A DNA stretch of 64,000 nt. Source: Cannabis sativa (lineage: Eukaryota; Streptophyta; Magnoliopsida; Rosales; Cannabaceae). Position 1 is the stretch's first letter, and every line of letters begins with the position of its first letter. Where the stretch lies: contig NC_083603.1 of NCBI RefSeq assembly GCF_029168945.1, positions 20,088,001 through 20,152,000 on the forward strand, written 5' to 3'. This document shows, in pieces, positions 1 to 12,298 of the stretch. The notes below the pieces were generated by a model. The model was not told where the DNA came from. It saw nothing but the letters and a program-made list of their open reading frames with translations, and did no database searches. Both the position numbers and the translations under genes were made by a program.

Positions 1-2372
1 TTAAAACTTTTTTATTTGAAAATTATGTTGATTTTTTTAATTTTTTTATGAGTTGTTGTAAGATTTTGTTGTAAAATGTTTTGTTGTATGGTATATTGTT
101 ATTCTTAGATGATATTTATTTTTTATTTTGCTATGTATAATAGTGGTATATAGTACGTTTTGTTAGCATAATACAAATATTTTAATATTTGTACATAATT
201 TTACTGGCATGCTACATATATTTAACTATTATTTTTATATATTTTAATTATATGATATATAATTTATTTAAATAATATTTAATTATTTTCTATTTTATTA
301 TATACAATAGTGGTGTATAATTTTATTGTCATGGTATATATATTTTAATTGTGGTATATAATTTGGTTAATATAGTATGTACATATATACTAGTAATATA
401 TAATATTTTTATTATTATTGTTGTTAGTATATATATATATTTTGGTGAATGGTATATGTTTTTTTTGTTACATGGTATATCATTTTTTTAATTAATATTT
501 AAAATTTATTTTCTATTGTACTTTTGTTGACATGATATATAATTTTATTATCATCCTATATATTTTATTTTGATTTGTTGTTATTATATATATTTCTATT
601 GTAAGGTATATATTTTTTATTATATGGTATTTAAATTTTATTGTATAGTATATCGTTTTATTTAAGATCATGCACGTTTAGTTTTTATTTTATTTTTTAT
701 TGTAGGTATATATATTTTTTTTGTATGGTATTTAGTTTCTGTTGTTTATAGTATATTATTTATTTAAGATGATATTTAGTTTTTATCTTATTATATAATT
801 TTTTTGGTATGTATACATATTTTAATAGTAGTATATCATTTTGTTAGCATGATATATATTTTGAGTATTAATTTAGTATTGTTATAATTTTTTTGTGATA
901 TATAATTTTATTACTACGGTATATTAATTTTTAGTCATACGATATATTAAATACTGTTATATATATTTAATAATCTAATATATTTACTCGTTTTCGTTAC
1001 AATATAATAACATGCAATACTAAAAAAAATATATAACTTAATTTAATTATTATATATACTTTTCAAAAAAAAAATAATATGTAATAAATATATTTTTATA
1101 ATTTTTATTTGCTAATTTATTATATTTAGTAACTTTCCTAATTTTTTCAAAAAAGAAATATTTACTAACTTAGTTTTTAAATTTAGGACCATTTTACAAC
1201 ACAACTCTTTACTTTATTGTAACTAATGAGTTGCTAAATATTTTTATTTGAATATTATTGTAAAGTATACTAAATAAAACTATTTAATAAATATGCTTAT
1301 TTAGTATTTTATATGATAACTAATTAGTCTTTACAATAAAGTTAAGGTAACTAAAAATATAATTTTAAAATTATTAATTACCAATTTAGATATATACAAA
1401 TTTTGCTAATAAGTTATTTGAGTTTTTTTTTTTTTATCTTTATTATAACTTATTAGTTTATTAAATAGACTTGGAGGCAACATAAATATTGTTACAAAAG
1501 AAAAATAAAATGTCACCTAAAAGTATCAAAAACAAAATAACATAATATAATCTAAAAATAAACACATAGCTTTCAAAGTAACAAAAATATACATAAAGTA
1601 ATTTGTATACAAAATGATTATAACTTGTTATATCATATGACAATTCATTAGTTTTGAAAATAAATTTTAAATTTACTCAAATATATATTAATAATAAGAT
1701 ACCATAATAATATAACTTAAACATAACTAATTGATTATTAATATATATATATATATAAGTAAGTTTTTATGGTAACCAAAATGCCTCTCAAATATATGAC
1801 ATAAAAAAGAAATTTTTTATGTAAAGCTAACTAAAGTTATTTTAAAAAATGTAAGAAAATAAATAAAATAAAAAATCGGGATTAATTTTATTTCAGGCTT
1901 ATTGGTTTAGAATTAAGATATTTTTTGATGATATGGCAAAGTAATATTGTAATTGATGAGATTAGTTAAGGTATTTTTGTAATTAGTTTGCATTTAAGTA
2001 TATTATTAAAAAAAACTTTTTTTTAATACACTTTATCTCTCTTACAAAAAAATTAAGAGACTCCTCTTATATTTTTCTATCTTTTACATGATTAATAAAT
2101 GTAGTATATTTTTTTGGATATTTTGTAGTTTATTCAGAGTTAATTTATGAATGATTTGCATATTTTAACAAGATTGGTGTCTTGTTATTTTTCAGTTGAT
2201 TTATAGTCTTTTTGTTATTTTATAATTATTTTTATGTTGTTGTTTAGGTGTTTTATAGTTATTTTCTGTTATTTTTATGTGTTTTTTTTTGTACAATTGT
2301 TGTTTAGTTTATGTGTATTTTTTGTCGTGTATATTTTCAGTTTATTTCAGACAATATTTTTGTTGTATATAT
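1..2372. other. AT-rich intergenic sequence, no gene seen
   Basis: Very AT-rich sequence with long A and T runs. The first kilobase contains many scattered copies of GTATAT and GGTATATA embedded in T-rich spacers, which looks like a heavily diverged simple repeat. The short open frames here are low-complexity Phe/Tyr/Leu/Ile strings with no family resemblance. I see no promoter, splice structure or transposon protein. Confidence 0.6.
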
Positions 2373-3328
2373 TGTTGGATGCTATTTTACCAGAGTCTAG
2401 ATTTACTAACATGTATGTTTGATTATATTCTCTAATCTAACATCATAAACATGAATTTCCTAAAATAACGAAATAAACACATATAAAGTTTTAAAAAATC
2501 TTACATTGGTGGCAGTGGAATGTTATGGCTCTTTCTGTTCAGATCTCTAACCCTTGTTCCTTTCTGTTGCAGAGTATTGCCAAGATCTGAACCTAGATCT
2601 CCTTTAGTGATGGAATTCTTTACAATCTTCTACACTATGATTGAGTACTAACTTGAATTAAGTGGGCAAGGTACTGTTCACTATGGGTTCGAAACTATGA
2701 AGAGAAGGAGAGAGCAATTTCGAATTCTATATAGAGAGGCTCTCAATATTCAGTTGTCTCACAAAGTAGAAAACTAGGTTATTAGGTTATGAGAGCCATC
2801 TTATTCTTTATATAGGATTTCATCTAGGGTCATGATTTAAATTATATGAAATTAAAAAAGATAAAATAGTAGCTTAAAATACCCTTAAGTAGTTGGCCTT
2901 ATATGTGGACCCCACTAGTTTCAATTTTGTCGTTTTATTTAACAACTTATCTTTTCTTTCACAAATGCCATATTTTTATTTCATCCTATAAATGTCAAAT
3001 CTATTTATTTAATAATAATAATTAATTATCAAATAAAATTATCATTTAACTTATTTATTAGTTAGACCTTACAAAGTCTCATAATTAGCAAATAAACCCT
3101 AAAATCTCTTTTCTTCTCAATTAAGCCTTTTGCTTAGTGAAAATTCATAAATAAGACATAGTCTAATTTAGAATTTTAATTGATTAATTAAAACTAATTA
3201 ATTAAGTCTACAAGCCAATATTATCTCAACTAGTGCGAGGACCATGGGCCTATATAATTAAGCTTCCAATAAGTAGTTCTAGAATTAACCGAGTACATTC
3301 TCTAACTTATTAATTTCTCCTGACTTCA
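2373..3328 (-). mobile_element. Truncated Angela-type copia LTR (LTR-A)
   Basis: The fragment begins TGTTGGATGC and follows the same order of blocks as the other Angela LTRs in the window: an early ACCAGAGTCTAGATTTACTAA block, a 'cagatctctaaccc' block, and a 'gagcttccaataag' block near its end. It is closest to the LTR split at 33989-34530 and 41846-42540, so the two form one subfamily. On the + strand the LTR reads backwards, so the element lay on the - strand. It stops abruptly at an Athila reverse-transcriptase fragment, well short of the 1.8-1.9 kb of complete copies. Confidence 0.75.
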
Positions 3329-3617
3329 CCACCTGAAACTGTGAAAGAAATTAAGTCATTCTTAGGTCACGCCAGTTTCTACCGGAGATTCATAAAAGAC
3401 TTTAGCAAAATTTCACGGCCTCTGTGCCATTTACTTGGAAAAGATAATGCATTTATTTTTGATCATGATTGTCATATTGCTTTTGAGAAATTGAAAACTA
3501 TGCTAACTACTGCACCCATTATTCAATCTCTTGATTGGAACCTTCCTTTTGAAATAATGTGTGATGCTTCTGATTATGCTATAGGAGCTGTCTTAAGACA
3601 AAGAATTGATAAGATAC
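3329..3617 (+). pseudogene. Athila-type gypsy pol fragment: end of RT and start of RNase H
   Basis: The frame encodes a 'VKEIKSFLGHASFYRRFIKDFSKI' type block (end of the reverse-transcriptase palm and thumb), followed by the connection and the start of RNase H ('FEIMCDASDYAIGAVL', where the Asp is the first catalytic residue). This sequence is typical of Athila-lineage Ty3/gypsy elements. The frame is cut at 3617 by the Angela solo LTR. The missing RNase H half resumes at 18183 after the 5-bp duplication GATAC. Everything upstream in the element (5' LTR, gag, protease, most of RT) is absent and replaced by LTR-A. Confidence 0.85.
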
Positions 3618-3932
3618 TGTTAGAATTTATTTTACCAGGATCTTAGATTTATTAACAAGTATGTTGTTTAACATCCTAAATATGAACTTCTAAAACGATA
3701 CTAAACACATATACAGTTTAGGAAATCTTACATTGGTTGCAGCGGAATAATATGTCTCCTTCCACTCAGACTCTAACCCTTCTATCCTTCCTGTCGCAGA
3801 GTATCACCAAGATCTGAGTCCAAATGTCCTTCTCTTCAATTTAGATTCTTCACGATCTTCCAGACTATGATTGAGATACCACTTGATGTGTGTGGGCACT
3901 ACTCTATCACTCAAGGTTTTCGAAATTAGAAG

Positions 3933-4083
<151 letters not shown>

Positions 4084-4642
4084 CGGCTATAGAAGGATAG
4101 TGAGTGGCTCAATTTTCCGAAGACAATCTCTTGAATCACTTATTTCGGTGTGAGCCATCACTATCTATTTATAGGTAACCACTAGGTTTATGTTAGTAAT
4201 TATTTGGCATTAAAATAATGAAAATATTAATTGGAAAAAGCCTCTCCAAGTGGCCGGCCATAGTGTTAATGGGCCCCACTTGATATTTTGCGATTTCGAT
4301 AATTTTCATTTCTATTTTCTCAAAAATACCAATTTTCAATTCTAACCATTTAAATGCCAAAACTAATTATTTAATAACTAAAATAAATTATTAAATAATA
4401 TTGTCATTTAATATAATTATTAATTAGACATGTAGAGTCTCTTAATTAATAAATAAAATCTAGAATCTCTTTTCTTCACAATTTTGCCCTTGCTTAGTGA
4501 AAATTCATAAACTAGACATAGTCTAATTCTAGAATTATAATTGATTAATTAAAATTAATTATTTGAGTGTTACAAGCAGTATGGTCTCAACTAGAATGGG
4601 GACCATGGACCTATAATACTGAGCTTCCAATAAGCTGAACCG

Positions 4643-5464
4643 TGGACCATGGACCATGGACCTATAATACGAAACATCCTTTACTATATGCATTACTTCA
4701 TCAAGGGTTACTGCAATCCTTACTGCTTATTAAGTACATTTAAATAAACAGAAGACATATCTCTCATTCTTTAAAGAATGAAACAGAGATAATACAGTGT
4801 AGAACTTTCTTCAGTTGAATAACTTTCTGGTAATTTCGAATTTACAAAGTTATATGTCTTCACTGATGGAGCTTGAATTATTATAGATGGGTTTTTACAC
4901 TCCTCCACCCCCAGAGTAACCACCATCTCGAATTCTTAATGAGTTGGTGTAGATATAAGGATTACTAATATATATTTTCTTATTATCTAACATATAGGTC
5001 ACTTTCATAAATCTTTCTTGATTGTCCCTTAATGTTCCTTATTTAATTACATCTCAGATGGCTCCCACTCAACAGTAGGTGTCTGGTCAAATTATACATT
5101 TAACCTCTTACTATTGTTTTGAGGGATATCTAGTTGTGACATATTATCTTAGTCTGAAACTATAAGTTCCTTTAAGACTAAGTCATCAACATAGCAATCT
5201 AGTATTTTAAATGAAGTGTACAATACTTGCTAGAGATTAAGTAATCAAATTGAGATTCCATGAAATTTTATGAGGATCAAAAATCTTTGCTCAAGTCATT
5301 CGAATAGACTATGCTAGAATTCTTCTATCTTATTCTCATAATTCTGATAAGTTATTTCTATCCACATGAATGGTTAGATTTACTTTCTCAGTAGTGTTCT
5401 TAAGTTCCTATCACAAGTGTCAACCAAATGACCTATAATACTGAGCTTCCAATAAGCTGAACCG
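4643..5464. repeat. Extra 822-bp segment in the solo LTR, bounded by a 35-bp direct repeat
   Basis: A 35-bp stretch beginning GACCTATAATACTGAGCTTC occurs at 4608-4642 and again at 5430-5464. Other Angela LTRs run straight through this point without the intervening sequence. The segment is AT-rich and has no recognisable frame. A small part near 4905-4930 resembles a stretch of the Angela RNase H region on the same strand (near 48410), so it may be a degraded retrotransposon piece. Mechanism (duplication or insertion) is uncertain. Confidence 0.6.
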
Positions 5465-6196
5465 AATTTACCAAGTAAATTCCCTAACTTATTAATTCCT
5501 TGTTGCATCCACTCTTAGAACTTGGAATTGTACTCTCAGTTATATAGAACGCTCTATATGTTCCACCATATAGATACGCTATCACATTTAACCATCGTTA
5601 TAATCTCAATTGATCAAAGATCCTCTATATAGATGATTTACACCGAGTAGGGATAAATTTACCGTTTCACCCCTCAATGTATTTTGCTCTTTAAAACACT
5701 TAGCTACCTGTAAATGATGTTTTAGTGAACTAATATATAATCACTAAAACTAGAGCTCTTCCATTTACATCTATTTAGCTAAGCTCGAAGGAAATCATCA
5801 CTTAACTTCTAAACACCTATGGAAGCTATAGATTCCATATTTATGTTTAGCGCTCCCACTCAATCATACTATCATGTTCCCAAAATGTACGTATCACCCT
5901 GACCCAAAAGTAGGTTTAACTAACAAATCAAAGAACATGAATAGCACTCCTGAGATTGAGCCTAAGCATATCAGGATTTAGATCTTTTGATCTAAGATCA
6001 ACTAGTGATATTGACTTGGAAAGATACAACGGTAAATATTATAATATCTTAACTAAGATCAATATCGGTCCAGTCCAATGTATACTCCATACATTCAAAA
6101 CTACTATCCTTTGCCAATGTTCTGGAAAGAACATAACACTTATGCAAAGTGTAAGTACACTTCATCGCTGATTATCACATCAGTGTAAATCCAAAG

Positions 6197-6940
6197 TGTT
6201 GACCGAGGTTTTCGGCAACCAATATAATAATAGTATTTAAGAAAGCTATAAGGAATTAATGAGAGAGATTTTTACGTGGTTGGGACATTAATGAGCCTTA
6301 GTCCACGAATCTGTGTATTTATGAGAGTATTTATTACAGAGAATGTTCTTGGTGGTTTTCCTTTCTAGTTCTTATGAAACCCAGAATTCTCGACGCCTGC
6401 CTTAATGAGTTTGGGGGATATTTATAGTGTTTTTGTGAGGTGATCCCTAGAATTGAGGTACATGTCTTTCTGTAATTTTCAGTAAAGGCACACATTCCCA
6501 ATGATACATCATAGGAAATGCATGGTCTAATCCCTAGGCTTTTTAGGGGTTTAATGGACGTAGTCCTGTATCCGTCCTTGATTGATGTGATTTCTCACAA
6601 AGTAGCCGTCACTAGGCTTATTAATCATAGCGTAGTAGCTGCAGAAGCGGGGTTACGCCGTCAGACTTTAATACATATGGCAGTTTTAATACGCCTTCTC
6701 CCATGCGGCATTAAATGCGAGGTGACTGTTCAGATAGGATTTGACACCTCCCGGAGATACTTTGTTGTAGCTTTGCTCTCCGGGAGTATGTGAAACTCAC
6801 ATGCCTTCTCCGGGAGGCATGTTAAATACTGATCCCTTTGACTAAAGAGACTTAGTAGAATTATCCCAAAGTTAAACCTCTTCAGTCTACTTGTCTCAAT
6901 CCGGTTGGTCCACGTATTTTAGACAAAATTAGGGGAACCA
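6197..6940 (-). repeat. Tat element 3' LTR (left copy)
   Basis: It begins TGTTGACCGAGG and ends AGGGGAACCA, next to the polypurine tract. Compared with the right copy, the final CAACA has become AACCA, and a short segment 'tagtagaattatc' near 6851 is absent from the right copy. An open frame inside it (6518-6793) recurs in the other LTR at 17532-17807. It has no family resemblance and is not called a gene. Confidence 0.9.
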
Positions 6941-6953
6941 TTTACCCCCCAAG
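6941..6953 (-). other. Polypurine tract of the Tat element
   Basis: On the - strand the sequence directly before the 3' LTR reads CTTGGGGGGTAAA. This is the usual primer site for plus-strand DNA synthesis and fixes the element's orientation as minus. Confidence 0.85.
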
Positions 6954-7271
6954 CCTTGTTTGGTGAAAAAGTAAACAAGGCTTGCTTAGATGCCTTAGGT
7001 TGCCTTATCAGCTTCCTAGCACATGCCTTGCGCGCGTGGGGATATATTAATGACCATCATTCCTGTAGTTATTCGCTTTTTGCAGAAGACGATTCGTTTT
7101 CTGTCCATTTATTGATACAGCGCATTAAATGGGTGTCAGCCAAATACTCAAACATTTTCTACCGCCTTCATGAGTGCTTATTCCAATCGTTGGATCTGTA
7201 GAATGTGAATCGTTTGCCATCCCGACCGTACGATGATGGTCAATCACAGCTGTCTCACACCTGTTCTGGCC

Positions 7272-7278
7272 TATAAAT
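7272..7278 (+). promoter_or_regulatory. TATA box of the antisense gene in the Tat element
   Basis: TATAAAT on the + strand lies about 640 bp before the start codon at 7912. Transcription starting about 30 bases downstream would give a leader containing a 5'-UTR intron (donor GTAAGT at 7452, acceptor TTTTTTCAG ending 7904). The placement fits a dedicated promoter that opposes the element's own transcription. No transcript evidence is available. Confidence 0.55.
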
Positions 7279-7911
7279 GCCAGCCTTCTTACTTCATTTG
7301 GTTACTTTCAGCATTTTGCCAAATTTTCTTAGAGTTTTCTCATAGAGAAAAGAAACTTCAAACACCATAGATCACTTGCTTCTATTCCTTCGGGGTTGCC
7401 AGTCTTCATTCTACCGGCGATTAACACCAACCCCCAGCCTTCAAACTTCATGTAAGTTCTTCGTATACCTTATACTTGCTTACTGTTCGTTTATATGGCA
7501 TGTTTTATGATTTCTGGGTTGGATGTCGAACTTCTAGGAATGAGTTTGCCTGAGTTTACTGTATGATGCGTTAAAATTCCTCTTTTTTGCGTCTTGACTG
7601 CTCCTTTTTACTACGTTTCTGTTGAGGAACCATCCTTAACTTATGTAATAACGCCTTTAGGGCTTAGAGTAGATCTCGCTTTCTCGGCTTTGGCCTTTTT
7701 TCCCTTTCTCTTTTTTTTTCTGCAATGTCACTGCCTTTGGGATTTTTGCACCCGATTCTTGCCAAGGAAAGCCTCCTGGGGTTTTCTTATTTGGCAAGTG
7801 TCCGGAAGGGGCCTCTTTCCAGCGGTTACGGGACCCCCATTCCCTTTTCTGAACATTAGGGTTTGGTTTAGGGCCTAACTGCTGGATTTTCTCTATTTTT
7901 TCAGAACCAAA

Positions 7912-10793
7912 ATGTCTGCTTTCGCGTCTGGTTCTAAGTCTTCCAAGAAGGGAGAGGTTCAACTGGCCACCCTGGAGGAGGTCATGCAGGGTCCCGTGGC
8001 CCAGGAGAACTTAAGTCCCGTGCTAACGGATGGGAGGCGGATGAGCTCCATTCCACACTGACTTGTGCCCACCAGCTTGAAAAAATCATGGTGGTGGCAG
8101 GCATCAAACCATCAGCCTCCGGGACTTTCCACCAGTTGCCTCGGAACGAGGAGACACCCAACCACAATTACGGGGGCTTCGGAGCTTGGAGCCAGACCCA
8201 CTTGGTGTCCAGGGCTATGCTCCCTGTTCAGGACTATTTTGTAAACTTCTTAGTTTTTGTTGGCCTTGCGCCGTACCAACTAATCCCTCAAGCTTACCAC
8301 CTGCTTTCAGACTTGTTCATTTTGTATGCTGCCCGGAGCTGGGGTTCGCCCAGTCCGGCTGAAATTTTGTACTTTTATGAACTTGTTTCTGTCCCCAAGA
8401 AGGGGGACAAATTTAAAGACGGATTTTATGGCCTCCGGGCCCACCCTTTGAACGAGGGCCCAGTCCCTTTCAACCATCAAAAGCACGTGAAGGAGTACCA
8501 CCATCGCTTCTTCTTTTCCTTCGGCTTCCAGGCCATGGACCGCCTGGAGCTTCTTACGGAGTGGGTTAGGATCCCTCCTTACATGCGGACCGCACCTACT
8601 TGAGTATTCCTCCAGCGGGCCAAGACTTTCTCCACGTATGACAAGAATGCCCTCAACGTTGGGGACTTGGTCACGACGGAGAACTGCCGAAAGGCCAAGA
8701 TGATATCCGAGAATTAGTCGGTGGATGAGTTCAATCTTTCCAAGGTCATCTGCCCGAATGTAAGGACTCCGGCTGCGGAAAGGGCGCTCCGGGTGGACAT
8801 AATCGCCTCGGCAGAGGACCGGTACCAGAAGTACCTCTTTAGGAGGGAACAGGAGCTGGCCTACATCAAGGCCCAGGCGGCAGCTAGGAGGACTCTTCGT
8901 CTGGAAGCTCCTCCGGAGCGGAGGCCCTCCAGGCCCAAGCCTGTGGCCCCGGTTCCCAACACTGGTGCTCCCGACATCAGTACTTCAGGTTCTGGTAAGT
9001 CTCCTTTAGTAATTCATTATGTCCCTCCTGTCCGAGAGTATACCCAGCGTAGACCCATAGGGTTCGATGAGCGCCTCTGTAGGTTTAGAATGCCTTCCAC
9101 CCGGTAGGGGAGTCATGCCAAGGAATATTATTTTTCCCACTTAGGCCATTTCTTAGGCCGGTCCCGGATGGGCTCTGGACCTCCGGCGCCTATTCCCCTG
9201 GACCATTCAGCCCATTTATCCTCCACCTGGTTTCTCCCCTCGGACAGCTTTCTTGGGGATGACGAAGCCAACATTGTAGTCCAAGACTTTGCTAGGGCTG
9301 AGTTAGAGAGTCAGGGTAGGACTAGTTTTATTGCTTTCTTGTTGGGCGCACGCCTTTCTCATGATTATTCTAACACTTCGTTTATTTCTTTGTTGCAGCA
9401 GCCAGGCCTATGGAAAATCTTCTAGCTACTCTTGTCGAGGCATACAGCCATAACTCCTCTCTGCCTCCGGCTCTGTCCCAGTCGGTGACCCCCGAGAGGT
9501 CCTCGTCCGGGGCCCCTTTAGGCACGATCGTCTTGATGGTCGAGAAGGGGGAAGTCGAGGAAGATGAGGTAGAGGTTGCGGCCGCCCTTGAGCGCAAGCG
9601 AAAGGGCAAGATGGTTAAAACCGAGCCTTCTAAGCGAACCTGGAGGGGGGACACTCCATCCGTTAGTACTGACTCCGGGATTCCTCCCGAAGCGGAGGAA
9701 TACACTGTGCCGCACAACAATGTGTTGACCCCGGTTCCTGCGGATGAGGAGAGGCAAATGCTCCGAGTTGCCAAAGACAAATATGCTCTAGACGAGTACA
9801 GTCGGGGATACGCTGAGGTGGAGGCCTTAAAAAAGATTCTGCGGGAGGAGCAGCAGAACACTTTGCACGAGGACGCCTTCCGAAATCCTTGGGACCTGAA
9901 CATGGACCCTTTGACGGATTGGTTCAACCGCTTTGTTGGGCCTACCCTAGCTCCCTTTACCTCGGAGATGACCATCCAGTTTGTCTCCCACCTGACTCAG
10001 TTCCCAGCCAAGAGATATGCGGCTTGTGCCTCCTTGAACTCCGTTTACCAGGTCCAAGACATCAGCTTTGCTTTGGCCGCGGTGAGTACTTGTAATTTAT
10101 TCCCTCCTTTGATATTTTGTCTAAGGCATCTGATTTTATTCTTGTTTCTTTTTTCAAATTACTACCGAGACCGGCCGCCTTTCCAAGACCCTGATCGATC
10201 ATGGGTTCGTCATGTCCGAATTTGGGGGCATAGACGAGGTCGTGAGGATTTTGCGGGACTTGTCTGCCGAAAGGAGGGCGTTCCAGGAGGAGGCTCAACA
10301 AAGGGAGGCCCTTGCGGAGGCAAAGTACCGGGAGGAGGCCAAGCAAAGGGAGGCTAAGGCGGAGGCGAGGCGCCAGGAAGAGCTGAAGGCGGAAGGCGAG
10401 GCTACAGCCAGGGCCAAGTGCGAGCTTCGGGAAGCCAAGGAGGCTATGGATGAGATGGCTGCTAAGTTGAAGTCCTTAGAGGAGTTGCATCAGGCGGACT
10501 TCCAGTCGACGACCAACCTGACTGTGGAGGTGAAGGAGCTAAGGGAGTTTAAAGATTAGGCCTTGAAAAAGGCCAAAATAGATGAGCTCCTGACCCCAGT
10601 CGTCTGCAAGCATTGCGTCAAGCGCTTTGATGATAGCGTCTATATGGCCTGGCAGTCGAATGGCCAGAGCATCAAACTTCACTTCTATCCCAAACCTGAG
10701 GAAGCCCTCGCTAAGTTCCAAGAGAAGAAGAGGAGGCTTGATGCTTTGCTCGAAGAACGCCGGGGCCCTCGTCTTCCTCCTCGTATTGAATAG
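7912..10793 (+). pseudogene. Decayed spliced antisense gene of the Tat element (Transposase_28-like domain plus coiled coil)
   Basis: The gene model starts at ATG 7912, seven bases after the 5'-UTR intron. Exon to 8994, intron 8995-9398 (GTAAGT..TTGCAG), exon 9399-10081, intron 10082-10169 (GTGAGT..CCGAG), then exon to the stop at 10791-10793. Both coding introns join the correct frames (phases 1 and 0). The first coding exon holds a 'FVGLAPYQLIPQAYHLLSDL' type block, resembling the Pfam family called putative gypsy-type transposon (Transposase_28). The last exon is rich in Glu, Ala, Arg and Lys and reads as a long coiled coil. A frameshift near 8030 and in-frame stops at 8601-8603, 8715-8717 and 10557-10559 break it. 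Antisense extra ORFs are known from the Tat/Retand lineage. Their function is not established. Confidence 0.75.
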
Positions 10794-11179
10794 GCCGAGT
10801 AGTACAGCCAATTTCACCATTACAACTATATTTCTTTTCTTCTTTTACATTTACAGTCTCTTTTCTTTTAGACAATTTAAATTATTATCTTCTAAGGGGA
10901 GACAGCTATTATGGCCCGTCCCCAGGCCCTTAATATTTTTTTTGGACCTGCTTTTGGGTGTGGATATTTAAATATATATTTTCACTTTGATATATATTCT
11001 GATTGATTTTGTTTTTACTATTGGCCTGTTTTACATTTGTCTGTGTGGTATGCCTTAGTACCCCTCTGAGTGGCATGAAAATATTGTTTTTAAGGCACTT
11101 AGCTTTATTCAAAATTTAGAGGTTGCATATACTTTACGGTACAAATTCTCTTAACAAAGCCTAAGTTTACATTTTTGGA
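10794..11179. other. Spacer between convergent antisense gene and pol
   Basis: AT-rich sequence where the + strand antisense gene and the - strand integrase frame end facing each other. It probably holds the 3' ends of the antisense transcript. I see no frame or clear terminator. Confidence 0.5.
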
Positions 11180-12283
11180 TTATTGGTAATACTTTCGGAG
11201 GTGATCAGCATTCCAGGCCCTAGGCACAATGGTTCCGTCCAATCTTTTTAGGTTATAGGTTCTGGAGCCGATCTCATCCTCAATTTCATATGGCCCTTCC
11301 CAATTTGGCCCAAGTACCCCCACTCCGGGTTCTTGAGTGGCTGGGAAGACTCTTCTTAAGACCATATCACCAATAGTAAATTTTCTACTTTTAACCTTAG
11401 AGTTAAAGTACTTAGTCACCTTCTTTTGATAAGCTGCCATTCGTATTTGAGACTCATCCGAGAGTTCTTCAATTTGATCCAACGCTTCTTGTAATAAAGC
11501 CTTGTTTATTGTTGGATTGTAAGTTGTTCTCCTGTGGGACGGGAATAACGTTTCCACCGGGACCATTGCTTCACAAGCGTATGCCATTAAAAATGGCGAG
11601 TGGCCGGTCGTGGTTCTTGGGGTTGTCCGGTAGGCCCATAACACTCTTGGCAATTCTTTGGGCCAGTTGTTTTTGCAGGCCAGCAGCTTTTTCTTTAGGG
11701 TGACCTTTAGGATTTTGTTGACCGCTTCTGCTTGTCCGTTTGTTTGCGGCCTTGCCATCGCAGAGAAGCTTTTAACGACTTCGTGTTGGTTGCAGAAGTC
11801 GGTGAACTCTTCGCAATCGAATTGCTTTCCATTGTCAGAGACTATTTTGTGAGGCAAGCCGTATCGACACACTATGTTTTTGATAACCAAGTCTAGTGCT
11901 TTTTTAGCAGTTATAGTCTTCATTGGCTCAGCCTCCATCCACTTGGTGAAGTAGTCTACTGCTACTATCACATACTTTACTCCTCCCTTTCCTGTTGGCA
12001 GGGACCCAATAAGATCTATTCCCCAGACCGCAAAGGGCCAGGGACTAGTCATCAGGGTAATCTCATTAGGAGGAGCTCTCGGTATGTTTGCAAACCTTTG
12101 GCACGAATCACATTTCTGGACGTAGTCTATGCAATCTTTTTTCATTGTTGGCCAGAAGTACCCTTGTCTCAATATTTTCTTTGAGAGACTTGGGCCTCCT
12201 GTATGATCTCCACAGAACCCCTCATGGACCTCTAGCATAATTTTCTTAGCTTCAGGGTCCGATACACACCTTAAATAAGGCAT
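11180..12283 (-). pseudogene. Tat element integrase (C-terminal part of pol)
   Basis: This 367-residue frame is the best-preserved part of the element. The zinc-binding His-His-Cys-Cys set is visible ('VHEGFCGDHTGG' then 'KCDSC'). The DDE core follows: Asp in 'WGIDLIG', Asp in 'IVSDNG', Glu in 'GQAEAVN'. A C-terminal 'GPNWEGPYEIE' module matches the GPY/F domain of gypsy integrases. It is separated from the RNase H frame by two adjacent stops (around 12296-12301) but is in the same phase, so it was once one polyprotein. The second stop, TGA, fits an original CGA. Confidence 0.9.
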
Positions 12284-12298
12284 GCTGACTCCTCTTCA

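Noticed and set aside
6518..6793. 91-residue frame, repeated at 17532-17807
   Set aside because: It lies in both Tat LTRs, has no family resemblance, and is explained by LTR duplication.
7594..7962. Overlapping frames on both strands
   Set aside because: They fall in the 5'-UTR intron of the antisense gene and have no motif.
9382..9975. 197-residue - strand frame opposite the antisense gene exon
   Set aside because: Shadow of the + strand coding exon; no gag-pol motif although it runs in the element's direction.
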